Positions 15,429 to 23,625 of a stretch of 64,000 nucleotides of DNA are shown here, piece by piece; position 1 is the first letter of the stretch, and each line of letters starts with the position of its first letter. The notes under the pieces are model-generated. The model was not told where the DNA came from, ran no database searches, and was given only the letters and a program-made list of their open reading frames with translations. Source of the stretch: Sutcliffiella cohnii (lineage in GTDB: Bacteria; Bacillota; Bacilli; Bacillales; Bacillaceae_I); NCBI RefSeq assembly GCF_002250055.1, contig NZ_CP018866.1, positions 2,844,501 through 2,908,500 of the forward strand, given 5' to 3'. A program made the position numbers and the translations under genes.

Positions 15429-16697
15429 CTATAAACTAGTTACGGTTCCTTGTTTATTTTTTAATAGACTCTCGATTGTTTGCCTAATCATTGCTCCTGA
15501 ATTTTTGAATAAAAAATGGAAATATAACGTCTTAAAAAAGTTTGAGAGGTTTGTTCGTTTTCTAAAATCGTTCAATTGTAATCCATCGTGCGTTTCCTTA
15601 AAAAGGCTGGTAAGCCAGTCAATGATTGTCTCTTCTGAAATTCCTTTTTGTAAAAGAGAAACAACCGGAACAGTAAGCCGCTCGTCTTCGTCATCAATAT
15701 AAATTTCGTTACAGAGTAAACTGTTTCCTATCACATTTAAAATTTCTCTTGCTTTTACTATCGAAAAAGACGGATGGTTAACCACAGCATCTATAAGGTC
15801 CGCTCCATGTGCAATGGCATGAGCCCACCCTTTTCCATCCACATGTCCACGAACATCCTTTTCTTGTTGCATATACGAAATTGCTAGGTTTATAGTCTCT
15901 CTCACTGTTTCTGTTGTTAGGAATGGTTGCTGCTTGTCTTTTATTAAAATTAAAGTAACTACTAATGAAGAAAACGCTCTTTTAAATACAGAATCACGAT
16001 TAAATTCTCCGACTTCATAAAATAAGTAGTCTTCACTGAGACATATACGTAAAACAGATGTCATTTGCTCAGTTTTTAGATAATCACCAAGTATTAATTT
16101 TCCAAGCATAGAATATATGAGTTCATCACGTAATTCACCATCATTAGATCCAATATGTTGAAGCATATCGTCTAAAACAAGAGAAACAACCTCAGTTTTT
16201 ACGTTTGAAAAATCAATGCTCTTTAGTTTTCTCTTTACTTGTAATTCTTTTAACTTCACAACAAAGAGTGGCATTGCTTCATGAAGAGTATCTACCATTT
16301 TATTAATCTCTAACAAATACTTCCCATCTTTGTCCGGCGGAGGAACGACTAACGACGTTTCTTCTCCTAGCAAAATCTCATTAAACAAGTGAATTTTTCG
16401 ACCATATGTTTCTTCAAAATATTTTTTATGCTCGATACCCATAGTAATGATAAAATCGTAATATTCAAAAAAATTATGTTTAAAAGGTGTTCTCTTAAAA
16501 CTCGACGTATCAATATTTAATTCCCTCATCCGGTCGAAATGGATGGAAGAATATTTACTAGTGTCGCTGTTAGCTCTCACACCAGCAGAAGCCACCTTAA
16601 TCGAGTCGATATTATTTTCCTTAATATAATGTTTTAAACAAAGTTCAGCCACTACACTTCTTGTAAAATTGTCTGTACATACAAATAATATATTCAT
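15429..16697 (-). CDS. Low-molecular-weight phosphatase domain fused to DUF2785
   Basis: Residues 1 to about 150 look like a low-molecular-weight protein tyrosine phosphatase or arsenate-reductase fold. The N-terminal loop is C7-x5-R13-S (VCTDNFTRS), and the SAG and YDFIITM stretches are in the expected places. The acidic loop appears as VPPPDKDG rather than the usual DP. Residues of about 160-422 carry the DUF2785 signature (VRGHVDGKGWAHAIAHGADLIDAV). The frame is continuous from ATG 16697 with AAAGGGG 8 nt upstream, so the fusion is real in this sequence. Function is unknown; phosphatase activity is plausible because the Cys and Arg are kept. Confidence 0.75.
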   Translation of the reverse strand: MNILFVCTDNFTRSVVAELCLKHYIKENNIDSIKVASAGVRANSDTSKYSSIHFDRMRELNIDTSSFKRTPFKHNFFEYYDFIITMGIEHKKYFEETYGRKIHLFNEILLGEETSLVVPPPDKDGKYLLEINKMVDTLHEAMPLFVVKLKELQVKRKLKSIDFSNVKTEVVSLVLDDMLQHIGSNDGELRDELIYSMLGKLILGDYLKTEQMTSVLRICLSEDYLFYEVGEFNRDSVFKRAFSSLVVTLILIKDKQQPFLTTETVRETINLAISYMQQEKDVRGHVDGKGWAHAIAHGADLIDAVVNHPSFSIVKAREILNVIGNSLLCNEIYIDDEDERLTVPVVSLLQKGISEETIIDWLTSLFKETHDGLQLNDFRKRTNLSNFFKTLYFHFLFKNSGAMIRQTIESLLKNKQGTVTSL

Positions 16698-16831
16698 GAA
16701 TTTTTCCCCTTTAATTGCTGTAAGTAAAACTGTTTATCTTCTGGAAAGGATAGTTCTAATTGTTCTATTTCTTCTATCGACTTCCATAATTGATTGTTTT
16801 CATTTATACAAATAGCTGCTGCACCATCCAC
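16694..16831 (-). pseudogene. Remnant of a NUDIX hydrolase with an internal deletion
   Basis: The 45-codon frame from GTG 16831 reads VDGAAAICINENNQL, the first beta strand of a common Bacillus NUDIX family. It then jumps straight to WKSIEEIEQLELSFPEDKQF, the C-terminal end of the same family. The whole middle, including the Nudix box, is missing. It lacks a proper ribosome binding site and ends by overlapping the start of the next gene (ATGA). The joined pieces suggest an in-frame deletion. The parent family is identified from memory of its termini. Confidence 0.5.
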
Positions 16832-16842
16832 TTATTCATTTT

Positions 16843-17289
16843 TCATTCCACCTTTACTTGCATAACTGGCAACACTCGATTAGGTATGACTGGCGATGGT
16901 ATCGTTCCTAATCTCTTTGCTCCCATTCGAATATAGAACCCTTCAGCGTTCGGATCACTATCTAACACAAACTCAGTCCAATTGAATTGTTTAGCTTTTT
17001 GCATAACGTCACTCCAAAGTAACCTACCAAATCCTTTTCCAATATAGTTAGGTTCAATGAACATCGCTTCTAATCTATTAGGCTGAAAAGAAAAACTATA
17101 AAACGCAATGATGTTTTCATTTAATTCCAAAATGTATGTAGGGTACTCTTCTAAGTATTCTTTTGTCACCGTGATACTGGCATTACTCTTGTCTAGAAAC
17201 TCCTTTGAATACCCCCAATAAGCTTTAGACATATATGCAACAGCATTTAATTTACCAACATCTTGTTCTACGGCTTTTCTTATTAGCAT
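16843..17289 (-). CDS. GNAT-family N-acetyltransferase
   Basis: The 148-residue protein has a GNAT layout, with the acetyl-CoA binding motif around EPNYIGKGFGRLLW (the R/Q-x-x-G-x-G/A equivalent is IGKGFG) and a C-terminal FYIRMGAKRLG strand-turn. The substrate is unknown. It starts directly after the stop codon of the NUDIX gene, so these genes are probably one transcript. The downstream NUDIX remnant suggests this cluster has been rearranged. Confidence 0.85.
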   Translation of the reverse strand: MLIRKAVEQDVGKLNAVAYMSKAYWGYSKEFLDKSNASITVTKEYLEEYPTYILELNENIIAFYSFSFQPNRLEAMFIEPNYIGKGFGRLLWSDVMQKAKQFNWTEFVLDSDPNAEGFYIRMGAKRLGTIPSPVIPNRVLPVMQVKVE

Positions 17290-17751
17290 CTAATCCCCCT
17301 TTGCGAGAAGAATGACTTTGATTAACTCAAAATCCACATTATCTATAGGTCCCAACTCACTTTTACCGTCCCAAAGTGTAATGCGTGTTGTTTCATCATT
17401 TACTAAAAACGGTGAAAGTTTTTCAATTGAAGAATAGTAAACAGGATTGTATTTAATCGTATAATTTTTCTCATTTTCGGATACGAGAAGCCCCCAAAAT
17501 TGAAGTTCATTTACTTTTTGACCTGTTTCTTCAAAAAGCTCTCGAATCGCACAATTTTTCGGTGTCTCACCTAATTCTCTATGACCAGCCGGTAGTTCCC
17601 ACTGTTTTCGGAACGTGTTATAGCAAAGTAGTAACCTATCATTAAAGACAACAACAGCAAAGGAACCGGATAAAGGATAATTAATAATCATTTCTTCCTT
17701 CATTTCTATAAATTTAATAAATGTATAGCCATTATTTTTTATCGTATTCAT
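17290..17751 (-). CDS. NUDIX hydrolase
   Basis: The Nudix box is complete: G-H-R-E-L-G-E at about residue 56, then seven residues, then REL-x-EE-x-G. It would hydrolyse a nucleoside-diphosphate-linked compound in a metal-dependent reaction; the substrate is unknown. The start is uncertain. ATG 17751 overlaps the upstream VOC gene by 20 nt, while the internal ATG before IINYPLSGSF has an AAGGAAG site and would give a shorter protein of about 133 residues. Confidence 0.85.
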   Translation of the reverse strand: MNTIKNNGYTFIKFIEMKEEMIINYPLSGSFAVVVFNDRLLLCYNTFRKQWELPAGHRELGETPKNCAIRELFEETGQKVNELQFWGLLVSENEKNYTIKYNPVYYSSIEKLSPFLVNDETTRITLWDGKSELGPIDNVDFELIKVILLAKGD

Positions 17752-18349
17752 CTAGCATACCTAATAGTCTTACTCCGTTCGGGTCAACAATTTTTAAATT
17801 AGCTACTCCATCAAATACTGCTTCCTTCATTAACAATTCTTTTGATTGTGAGCTAAGTATACAATTCATAGTTTTTTGGAAAATAGTATATAAATCTTGT
17901 TCGAGCCCCTTTTTAGTTGTGCCTATTTGTATATACTTTAACCTTATGTTTCCACCTTCGATTACACTACTATCTGTTTGGAGTTCTACTTTAAAGCCAT
18001 ATGGAGTTGAAAGAAAGGTTCTTCGTTCCCCGACATTTACATCCCAATTTAATTGTTTTGCACGCGTGCAGAATGATTCATGATCCTCCTCACTTATTAA
18101 AAAACCGATATGGTCAAACTTCACTTCTTTACCGAAGCCAAATGTAATGTTGATAGAGCCTTTCCTCATCTCAATAATTCGAAAGAGTATCTTCTTCTCT
18201 CTAAAATCGTCCCAAGTTAACGGAGGATGAAAAGCTTGAAATTCCCCTTCGTATTTACCAGTTCGCAATGTAACAACAAATCCTAAATCTTTATAAAACT
18301 TTTCCGTTTCCTCAACATATGGTGTCCAAAAATGATAATGAAAAAGCAT
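17732..18349 (-). CDS. VOC (glyoxalase-fold) family protein
   Basis: This 205-residue protein begins LFHYHFWTPYVEETEKFYKDLGF, the first beta-alpha-beta unit of the vicinal oxygen chelate fold. A second module (FDHIGFLISEEDHESF ... TPYGFKVELQ) follows. The His/Glu metal positions appear at about H4, H82 and E127. The C-terminal 80 residues form an extra domain. No substrate can be named. Its own ribosome binding site is GAGGGGGAT. It heads a four-gene run with NUDIX, GNAT and the fusion gene. Confidence 0.75.
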   Translation of the reverse strand: MLFHYHFWTPYVEETEKFYKDLGFVVTLRTGKYEGEFQAFHPPLTWDDFREKKILFRIIEMRKGSINITFGFGKEVKFDHIGFLISEEDHESFCTRAKQLNWDVNVGERRTFLSTPYGFKVELQTDSSVIEGGNIRLKYIQIGTTKKGLEQDLYTIFQKTMNCILSSQSKELLMKEAVFDGVANLKIVDPNGVRLLGMLDEYDKK

Positions 18350-18381
18350 AGGATCCCCCTCGTTTTTTCTCTAATAAATTC

Positions 18382-18415
18382 CGAAAAAAAGCGACCTTCT
18401 TTAAAAGAAAGTCGC
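18382..18415 (-). terminator. Terminator of the 57-residue membrane protein gene
   Basis: GCGAC with TTCTTT pairs with AAAGAA and GTCGC (18391-18415, one bulged C), followed on the minus strand by a run of seven T. Confidence 0.75.
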
Positions 18416-18432
18416 AATAGCATATGAAGGAA

Positions 18433-18606
18433 TTAAAATGTACTATTTCGATCGCGATTGAATATGTCATTTTGTGCATCTGTTTTTATTGAATCTATAT
18501 GATTTCCACCTGTTATGTTTCTTTGACTTTTAGAAAATTTGTCCACTAAATACCCAAAAATAAGGAAAGCTCCAACGACTAGAAGTAGCCAGCCCCAGAA
18601 CGGCAT
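18433..18606 (-). CDS. Small single-pass membrane protein (57 residues)
   Basis: I read this ORF in the gap. ATG 18606 is preceded by GGAGGTGA at 5-nt spacing and the frame ends at TAA 18433, followed by a clear terminator. Residues 3-21 (FWGWLLLVVGAFLIFGYLV) form one membrane helix; the rest is a polar tail with many Asn, Asp and Arg. It forms a complete, isolated transcription unit. No family is recognised. Confidence 0.7.
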   Translation of the reverse strand: MPFWGWLLLVVGAFLIFGYLVDKFSKSQRNITGGNHIDSIKTDAQNDIFNRDRNSTF

Positions 18607-18672
18607 TTACTCACCTCCGCGTTTTCCATTGATATCCAGTATAACATATATCTTAATATTCAGAAACTATTT

Positions 18673-19956
18673 TTAATCACTGATTTCTTCAATAAAATCT
18701 TTTAACACATGAACACTATAAACACAATCATTCAAAGTCGTCCATTCTTTCGGATTATGACTAATTCCATCCTTACTTCGAGCAAATATCATTGCAACAG
18801 GAACTTTATTTCCTAAAATCATCGCATCATGACCTGCTCCACTCGGAATATATGTTGGTTCGATTCCATAGTTTTCTAGAACACTTTTCAATTTTTCTTG
18901 TAACTCTTGACGAATAGGTACCGGCGGAATTCTCAGGTGCTCGACTACTTTTGCTTCTACGCCTCGGTTTGTGGCAATTTCGTATGCTGCTTGATGAACA
19001 AGGTCGACTAACTTATCACGATTTTCCTCATCAATGTCACGAATATCAACAAAGAGCTCGACTTGGCCAGGTATTACGTTTACCCCATTTGGTTTTACGA
19101 AAAGTTTTCCAACTGTGGCTACGGCCGTTGAACTAATTTGCGCAGGTAACGTTTCCACTTTACATATAAACTCACTAGCAGTAACAAGTGCATCGGTGCG
19201 GTCATTCATCGGAGTATTTCCAGCATGACCAGCTACCCCAGAAAAATGAACCTCCATGACGTAAGGCCCCGCAATACCGGTTACAATCCCTACAGGCATA
19301 TTCGCCTTTTCTAGTTGCTTTCCTTGTTCAATATGGACTTCGACAAAAAGCTCAACTTCTTCCATATTTCTTTTTGCTTTTTTGAATTGTTCCCTGTTAC
19401 TACCATACGCCTCTAAAGCTTGTGAAAATGTTGTTCCTTCCGAATCAACTCTTTCAAACTGTACGTTATATTCAATTTCTCCAGTAACTGCTCGACTACC
19501 CATTAAACCGCTATAAAACCGTGATCCTTCTTCATCGGTAAAAATAACAACTTCGACATTTCGGTTTGGTTGAAACCCTGTTTCTTTCCAAGCTTCGATT
19601 ACTTCTAAAGCAGCTAATACACCGAGTGGGCCATCGAAATGACCACCATTTGGAACACTATCGACATGTGAACCTGTCCAAATAGACGGAAGACTAGAGT
19701 TCTTTCCTTCTAATTTCCCGAAAACATTACCTGCTCCATCTTCTGTCACTTCAAGGCCAGCCTCTTTCATCCATGTCTTTACTAATTCTTTCGCTTGTTT
19801 TTCTTCCAGTGATAGCCCTAACCTAAAGGAGCCTCCCTCAGGAGTTGGTCCAATTTTAGAAAGGGAATCTAACCGTTGAGCAAGTCTTGTACCACTTACT
19901 CCTGCTTTATCAAGCGTTATGTCATAATTATGTAGTAATTTATTTAGTAAAGTCAT
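18673..19956 (-). CDS. Zn-dependent amidohydrolase, M20 family (allantoate/N-carbamoyl amino acid amidohydrolase type)
   Basis: The 427-residue protein has the metal ligands of the AllC/HyuC group: TGSHVDSV, GGHFDGPLGV, the catalytic pair in TDEEGSRF, EVHIEQG, and GAGHDAM near the C-terminus. A dimerisation lid domain lies between about residues 215 and 330. Enzymes of this group hydrolyse allantoate or N-carbamoyl-L-amino acids. No other purine or hydantoin gene is nearby, so the exact substrate is open. Confidence 0.85.
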   Translation of the reverse strand: MTLLNKLLHNYDITLDKAGVSGTRLAQRLDSLSKIGPTPEGGSFRLGLSLEEKQAKELVKTWMKEAGLEVTEDGAGNVFGKLEGKNSSLPSIWTGSHVDSVPNGGHFDGPLGVLAALEVIEAWKETGFQPNRNVEVVIFTDEEGSRFYSGLMGSRAVTGEIEYNVQFERVDSEGTTFSQALEAYGSNREQFKKAKRNMEEVELFVEVHIEQGKQLEKANMPVGIVTGIAGPYVMEVHFSGVAGHAGNTPMNDRTDALVTASEFICKVETLPAQISSTAVATVGKLFVKPNGVNVIPGQVELFVDIRDIDEENRDKLVDLVHQAAYEIATNRGVEAKVVEHLRIPPVPIRQELQEKLKSVLENYGIEPTYIPSGAGHDAMILGNKVPVAMIFARSKDGISHNPKEWTTLNDCVYSVHVLKDFIEEISD

Positions 19957-20025
19957 TCTATCAATCTCCTTTTTATAGATAGAAGCATTATAGCACTTAT
20001 TTTATGAAAATTCCGCTATTTCAAT

Positions 20026-20586
20026 TTACATTTTAAACGTATCTTTTATCATAATTGCTACTTCAGCTGGACTTAAGTTTGTGTTATCAATTTTCACATA
20101 GTTTTTCTTTTGTATTTCTCCAGGTAAAGAATTAAGTCGGTACTTTTCTACACTACTTTTCAAGTCATTTTCCGACCATTCTAAATTTCTTTTCGATGGC
20201 TTATGCGCAAGACGATGTGGTGTTTTATTTCGAACAAGCCTTTCTTCCAAGTTTGCTTCTAGCTCAACGTAAAAAACTTCTCCACCATTGTCTTCAAACT
20301 TTTTCGCAATGCGGTCGACATATTCCTTATCCGATTCCAAGTTGAATGCCCAAACAAACGTGAAGATTAAGCCTTCTAAATCACTTTTCGCAACCTCATT
20401 AAATATTTCTTCTCGAAATAAGTTTACAAGTCTCTTCCCTTCTTTTGTACTATAACTAAAAAAGTGGCTAACTAAATCAATCGTCATATGGTTATGAAAT
20501 AGTTTTAGACTAGTAAGCTTTTCTAATTCTTGTCCGACTGTCATTTTCCCAACTGCTTGTGGGCCGAAAATTAAAACGAACTTCAT
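20026..20586 (-). CDS. P-loop kinase-like protein (shikimate-kinase-like fold)
   Basis: The 186-residue protein starts LIFGPQAVGKMTVGQEL, a Walker A loop (GPQAVGKMT), followed by an FHNHMTIDL region. A lid-like segment rich in Arg/Lys (RNKTPHRLAHKPSKR) covers about residues 120-140. This is typical of small P-loop kinases of the AAA_33/shikimate-kinase-like type. The substrate is unknown. It has a ribosome binding site (AAGGAGGAG) and stands alone. Confidence 0.75.
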   Translation of the reverse strand: MKFVLIFGPQAVGKMTVGQELEKLTSLKLFHNHMTIDLVSHFFSYSTKEGKRLVNLFREEIFNEVAKSDLEGLIFTFVWAFNLESDKEYVDRIAKKFEDNGGEVFYVELEANLEERLVRNKTPHRLAHKPSKRNLEWSENDLKSSVEKYRLNSLPGEIQKKNYVKIDNTNLSPAEVAIMIKDTFKM

Positions 20587-20685
20587 GCTTTCTCCTCCTT
20601 GTCTTGAAAAGAATAATTACCATATTATAACTTTTCTAGAATGCGAGAGTAAAGCAATTTTAATATTTTTTCATTAATAAGTTAA

Positions 20686-20726
20686 AAACAAATAAAAATG
20701 GAAGGTTGCGCTAATGGCAACCTTCC
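20686..20726 (-). terminator. Terminator after the VOC gene
   Basis: GGAAGGTTGC (20700-20709) pairs perfectly with GCAACCTTCC (20717-20726). The minus strand continues with TTTTTATTTG. It ends the gene that stops at 20736. Confidence 0.85.
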
Positions 20727-20735
20727 AAAACTAGC

Positions 20736-21179
20736 TTACATATCCTCAATAACTAACATATTCGACTCATCAAACTCCCAATCTTCTCCGTAAGCAACTT
20801 CCCAATAGTAGCCATCTAGGTCCGTGAAATAACCACCATAGCCACCCCAATCGGTTTTTGTAGGTTGCTTCACTATAGTTGCTCCTGCTGATTCAGCTAG
20901 CTTCATCATGTTATCTACCTCATCGATTGACTTCGCATTATAAGCTAACGTAATCCCTGGAAAACCACCTTTTATTTCTGGCGGGTTATCTTTATTTACA
21001 TCTTCCGCTAATTCGTCTAATGGATATAAGGCAATTCTAGAGCCTTCATTTCTAAAAAAGATGATAAATGGACTTTCTTCTGGTCCTCTTACAGACGTGT
21101 CAAAACCAATCTTTTTAAAAAACTCATGCGACTCCACGATATTTTTCGTACCAAGTGTTATTATATTTACTCTATTCAT
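20736..21179 (-). CDS. VOC family protein (glyoxalase/dioxygenase fold)
   Basis: This 147-residue protein has two beta-alpha-beta modules: VNIITLGTKNIVESHEFFKKIGF at the N-terminus and GGYGGYFTDLDGYYWEVAYG at the C-terminus, with the conserved DLDGYYWEV motif. The N-terminal metal histidine is replaced (TLG), so binding of a catalytic metal is doubtful. Function is unknown. It lies 26 nt downstream of the uridine-kinase-like gene and probably ends that operon. Confidence 0.8.
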   Translation of the reverse strand: MNRVNIITLGTKNIVESHEFFKKIGFDTSVRGPEESPFIIFFRNEGSRIALYPLDELAEDVNKDNPPEIKGGFPGITLAYNAKSIDEVDNMMKLAESAGATIVKQPTKTDWGGYGGYFTDLDGYYWEVAYGEDWEFDESNMLVIEDM

Positions 21180-21205
21180 TTCTATATCCTCCTCGTTTTT
21201 TATAA

Positions 21206-21826
21206 TTAATAACGAATAACGACATCAGCATTTTCTATCGGTTTAACCCCGTTCAAGTAATAATCTTCGGCTGGCCAATATCTTCGTTTATACTTCTTTC
21301 TTCTTTCCTCTAAGCTACCGATATATGTATCTCGGTTTAATGCTCTTTCATAACGAATCTCTCGTTGAACATCCAAATAAAAAGTTAAATCAAAGTACGA
21401 TCCCCACTCCTGTCTTTGCAGGAAAATACCTTCAATTACGACAATACTATTCTTAGTTACAGAAATCTCTTTTTTTCTAATAGAATCTGTATTTGAATCA
21501 TAAAAAGGAAGAGTTAACACTGATACATTATCTACTAACTTCTCAAATAAATCTTCCTTTAATTGCTCTACATCCCACTGTAACGAAAAGTATTCATACC
21601 ATTCTTCAAAACCTGTATGGTATCGCTTAGATCGTTCGACGATGTAATCATCAATATGTATAATGACAACATGAATAGGTGCTAGTTTTTCTTTCAGCTT
21701 ATCCACTATGGTCGTCTTACCGGCTCCACTTAAACCATCTAGTGCAACAACTAACGGGCGGTTTTTATTGGGACGCATATGATATTTTTCTAAGACACTT
21801 TTAACTATTAACTCGTATTGACTCAT
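21206..21826 (-). CDS. Uridine-kinase-like P-loop kinase
   Basis: This 206-residue protein has Walker A DGLSGAGKTT at about residue 30, an HIDDYIV motif matching the HxDDFY-type motif of uridine kinase and phosphoribulokinase relatives, and VVIEGIFLQR. A lid with several Arg (ERRKKYKRRYWP) follows. It probably phosphorylates a small nucleoside-like or sugar substrate. It follows the HAD gene by 1 nt, so HIT, HAD, kinase and VOC genes form one operon of likely nucleotide or metabolite repair enzymes. Confidence 0.8.
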   Translation of the reverse strand: MSQYELIVKSVLEKYHMRPNKNRPLVVALDGLSGAGKTTIVDKLKEKLAPIHVVIIHIDDYIVERSKRYHTGFEEWYEYFSLQWDVEQLKEDLFEKLVDNVSVLTLPFYDSNTDSIRKKEISVTKNSIVVIEGIFLQRQEWGSYFDLTFYLDVQREIRYERALNRDTYIGSLEERRKKYKRRYWPAEDYYLNGVKPIENADVVIRY

Positions 21827-21827
21827 A

Positions 21828-22490
21828 TCAACGCAACTCTTCCACTAAATTTATTAATTCTATTAAGTCATCAACTGTATAATCTGCGATAATGTTATCC
21901 CAGTAAGTATCCTTTTTCCACACACTTGTCATCCCAACCTTTTTAGATGCTCGAACATCATTTTCAGGATGATCACCGACAAAAAGACATTCATTAGCAC
22001 TAACCTTCATTTGTTCTAGCGCTTTTTGAAATATTAGTGGATCCGGCTTCCGGAGTCCTTCTTTTTCTGAGATGAGTATTGTTTGAAAATAGGATTCTAT
22101 ACCTAGAGCCCGAATATTATGTAACTGAAATTCCGTCATCCCATTCGAAATTATGCCTAGAGAGCAGCCTAATTTTTGCAACTTCCTTAACATTACTATT
22201 AGATTAGGGAACGGAATACAATGATTTTTGAAATGCTTAATATAGTCTTCTAATAAAAAGTTTACCGTATAATCTTGAATATCAAACTCTTCTATTAACT
22301 GTGCGTACACTTTATCCTTCCAAACGTAACCGCGATTATCTAAAGTAATAAACCTTTCAGTAAATTGTTTTTTGTTAATATGCCCCAATCCATCTTGCAA
22401 TCTACTATATTGGTCAAGGATAAAATTTTTTAAAGATTCATCTCTATTTAATAGAGTACCATCTAAATCGAATAAAACTGCATTAACCAT
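21828..22490 (-). CDS. HAD-superfamily hydrolase
   Basis: All four HAD motifs are visible: DLDGTLL (nucleophile Asp8), ISNG, RKPDP (Lys) and GDHPENDV. The helical cap between motifs I and II marks subfamily IA. At 220 residues it resembles small-molecule phosphatases of the YjjG/Gph type; the substrate cannot be named. It overlaps the HIT gene by 8 nt and is followed at once by the kinase gene. Confidence 0.88.
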   Translation of the reverse strand: MVNAVLFDLDGTLLNRDESLKNFILDQYSRLQDGLGHINKKQFTERFITLDNRGYVWKDKVYAQLIEEFDIQDYTVNFLLEDYIKHFKNHCIPFPNLIVMLRKLQKLGCSLGIISNGMTEFQLHNIRALGIESYFQTILISEKEGLRKPDPLIFQKALEQMKVSANECLFVGDHPENDVRASKKVGMTSVWKKDTYWDNIIADYTVDDLIELINLVEELR

Positions 22491-22896
22491 GCAGGACTTC
22501 TCTCTCGTTTTCTTTGCTTTTAAACATGTGACGGATTCCTTTTCCTGCTAACGGTTCATCTTTAAATCTAGGAATAACGTGAAAATGAGCATGAAAAATA
22601 TGTTGGCCACCTACTTCGCCACAATTCCACCCGAGGTTATATCCTTCTGGTTCGAACTTTTTGTCTATGTATTTCTTTACCTCTTGTAAAAGGGAGTACG
22701 TTGCATCCCATTCTTCCTGGGTTAAATCAAACGCCGTTTCTCGATGAGCTCTTGGGACAATGAGCCCCGAACCTTCTAATTGAACTCCTTTTTTATCTAC
22801 TTCCTCTAATTGCAAAAACAGGCAGTGTTCATTGCTCAATACAACACGTTGAGTAGGCATCATATTCAAATTACAGAGCATACAATCTTTTTTCAT
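22483..22896 (-). CDS. HIT-family (histidine triad) protein
   Basis: The 137-residue protein contains the histidine triad HAHFHVIPR at about residues 100-108 and an N-terminal CMLC zinc-type pair, as in Hint/HIT hydrolases that cleave nucleoside phosphoramidates or dinucleotides. ATG 22896 is followed by an 8-nt overlap into the HAD gene, and the operon continues with kinase and VOC genes. Confidence 0.88.
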   Translation of the reverse strand: MKKDCMLCNLNMMPTQRVVLSNEHCLFLQLEEVDKKGVQLEGSGLIVPRAHRETAFDLTQEEWDATYSLLQEVKKYIDKKFEPEGYNLGWNCGEVGGQHIFHAHFHVIPRFKDEPLAGKGIRHMFKSKENEREVLHG

Positions 22897-23053
22897 TCGT
22901 TACTTCCCTCCTACTATAATTTTCGAGGTTTTGGGTGGTAATTCCTTCTATTTATCTTAAGAGAGTTTAGAGCTTTTATAAATAGATGTTAAAGGATTTT
23001 ATTGGAAACCTGTTGAATAGTGTATGGTAAAGTAAATAAAACGGGGGGTTCAC

Positions 23054-23476
23054 ATGAAAAGCTTCATGAAAATATTTGTTTTTCCTATATTAATAGTTGC
23101 TTTAATAGGTTGTACAAATGAGACAAAACAGTTTGACCCGAACGACCTTGAAAGAGTCGATGTACTAATTACAGAAGAAAATATTGGTGATACTACAACA
23201 ATCATGGAAGCAGAAAAGCTAAAAGCGTTGAAGGAAGTATTTGCAAATATTGTATGGCAAGAAAACGTAAAAGCACAAATGGCTCGAAAGGAAGATGTAA
23301 AGGCTACTTTGTTTTTTAAAACAGAGCAAAATTCGCCTGAGAGGCTAGTAGAATATTTTATTTGGTTTAATGAAAATGATGTATCGACTACTATTATTGA
23401 CAGAGAAAACAACTCCTACGGAACACTTTCTACGGAAGATACAAAAATATTAAAAGATATGTTATTAAATTATTAA
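23054..23476 (+). CDS. Small putative lipoprotein
   Basis: The 140-residue protein has a signal peptide with lipobox LIGC (Cys20). A compact domain follows in which a charged helix (TTTIMEAEKLKALKEVFANI) precedes beta strands, and it ends STEDTKILKDMLL. This is the usual pattern of small Bacillus lipoproteins of unknown role. A GGGGGG site precedes ATG 23054. The gene runs straight into the palindromic repeat at its 3' end, which may act as its terminator. Confidence 0.7.
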   Translation: MKSFMKIFVFPILIVALIGCTNETKQFDPNDLERVDVLITEENIGDTTTIMEAEKLKALKEVFANIVWQENVKAQMARKEDVKATLFFKTEQNSPERLVEYFIWFNENDVSTTIIDRENNSYGTLSTEDTKILKDMLLNY

Positions 23477-23618
23477 AGAGGTTGAGACACAACTATTTAA
23501 ATCAAAGTAAAAAACGAACAATAAATTTCGGGGAAAAGTCGCTCCGGAAATATACTTCGCTTAATCCTGCGATAGTTCGTTTTTTATCATGATCATTTTA
23601 GTTTTGTCTTAGCCTCTT
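23476..23618. repeat. MITE-like palindromic intergenic element (143 bp)
   Basis: The outer arms, 23476-23495 and 23599-23618, are inverted repeats matching at 17 of 20 positions (AAGAGG...AGACA...AACTA). An inner perfect pair, AAAAAACGAAC (23509-23519) with GTTCGTTTTTT (23575-23585), encloses a further stem (TTTCGGGG against CTCCGGAAA). The RNA could fold into one long hairpin, and the inner arm with its T-run could terminate transcription. Similar GAGGxTGxGACA-bordered palindromes are scattered in many Firmicutes genomes. No second copy was seen in this window. Confidence 0.65.
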
Positions 23619-23625
23619 CTTAACA

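Noticed and set aside
17721-18083. 120-codon plus-strand ORF opposite the VOC gene
   Set aside because: It lies fully antisense to a gene with clear VOC motifs and has no ribosome binding site.
23050-23412. Minus-strand ORF opposite the lipoprotein at 23 kb
   Set aside because: The plus-strand frame has a lipobox and a ribosome binding site; the minus frame is a Ser/Phe-rich shadow.
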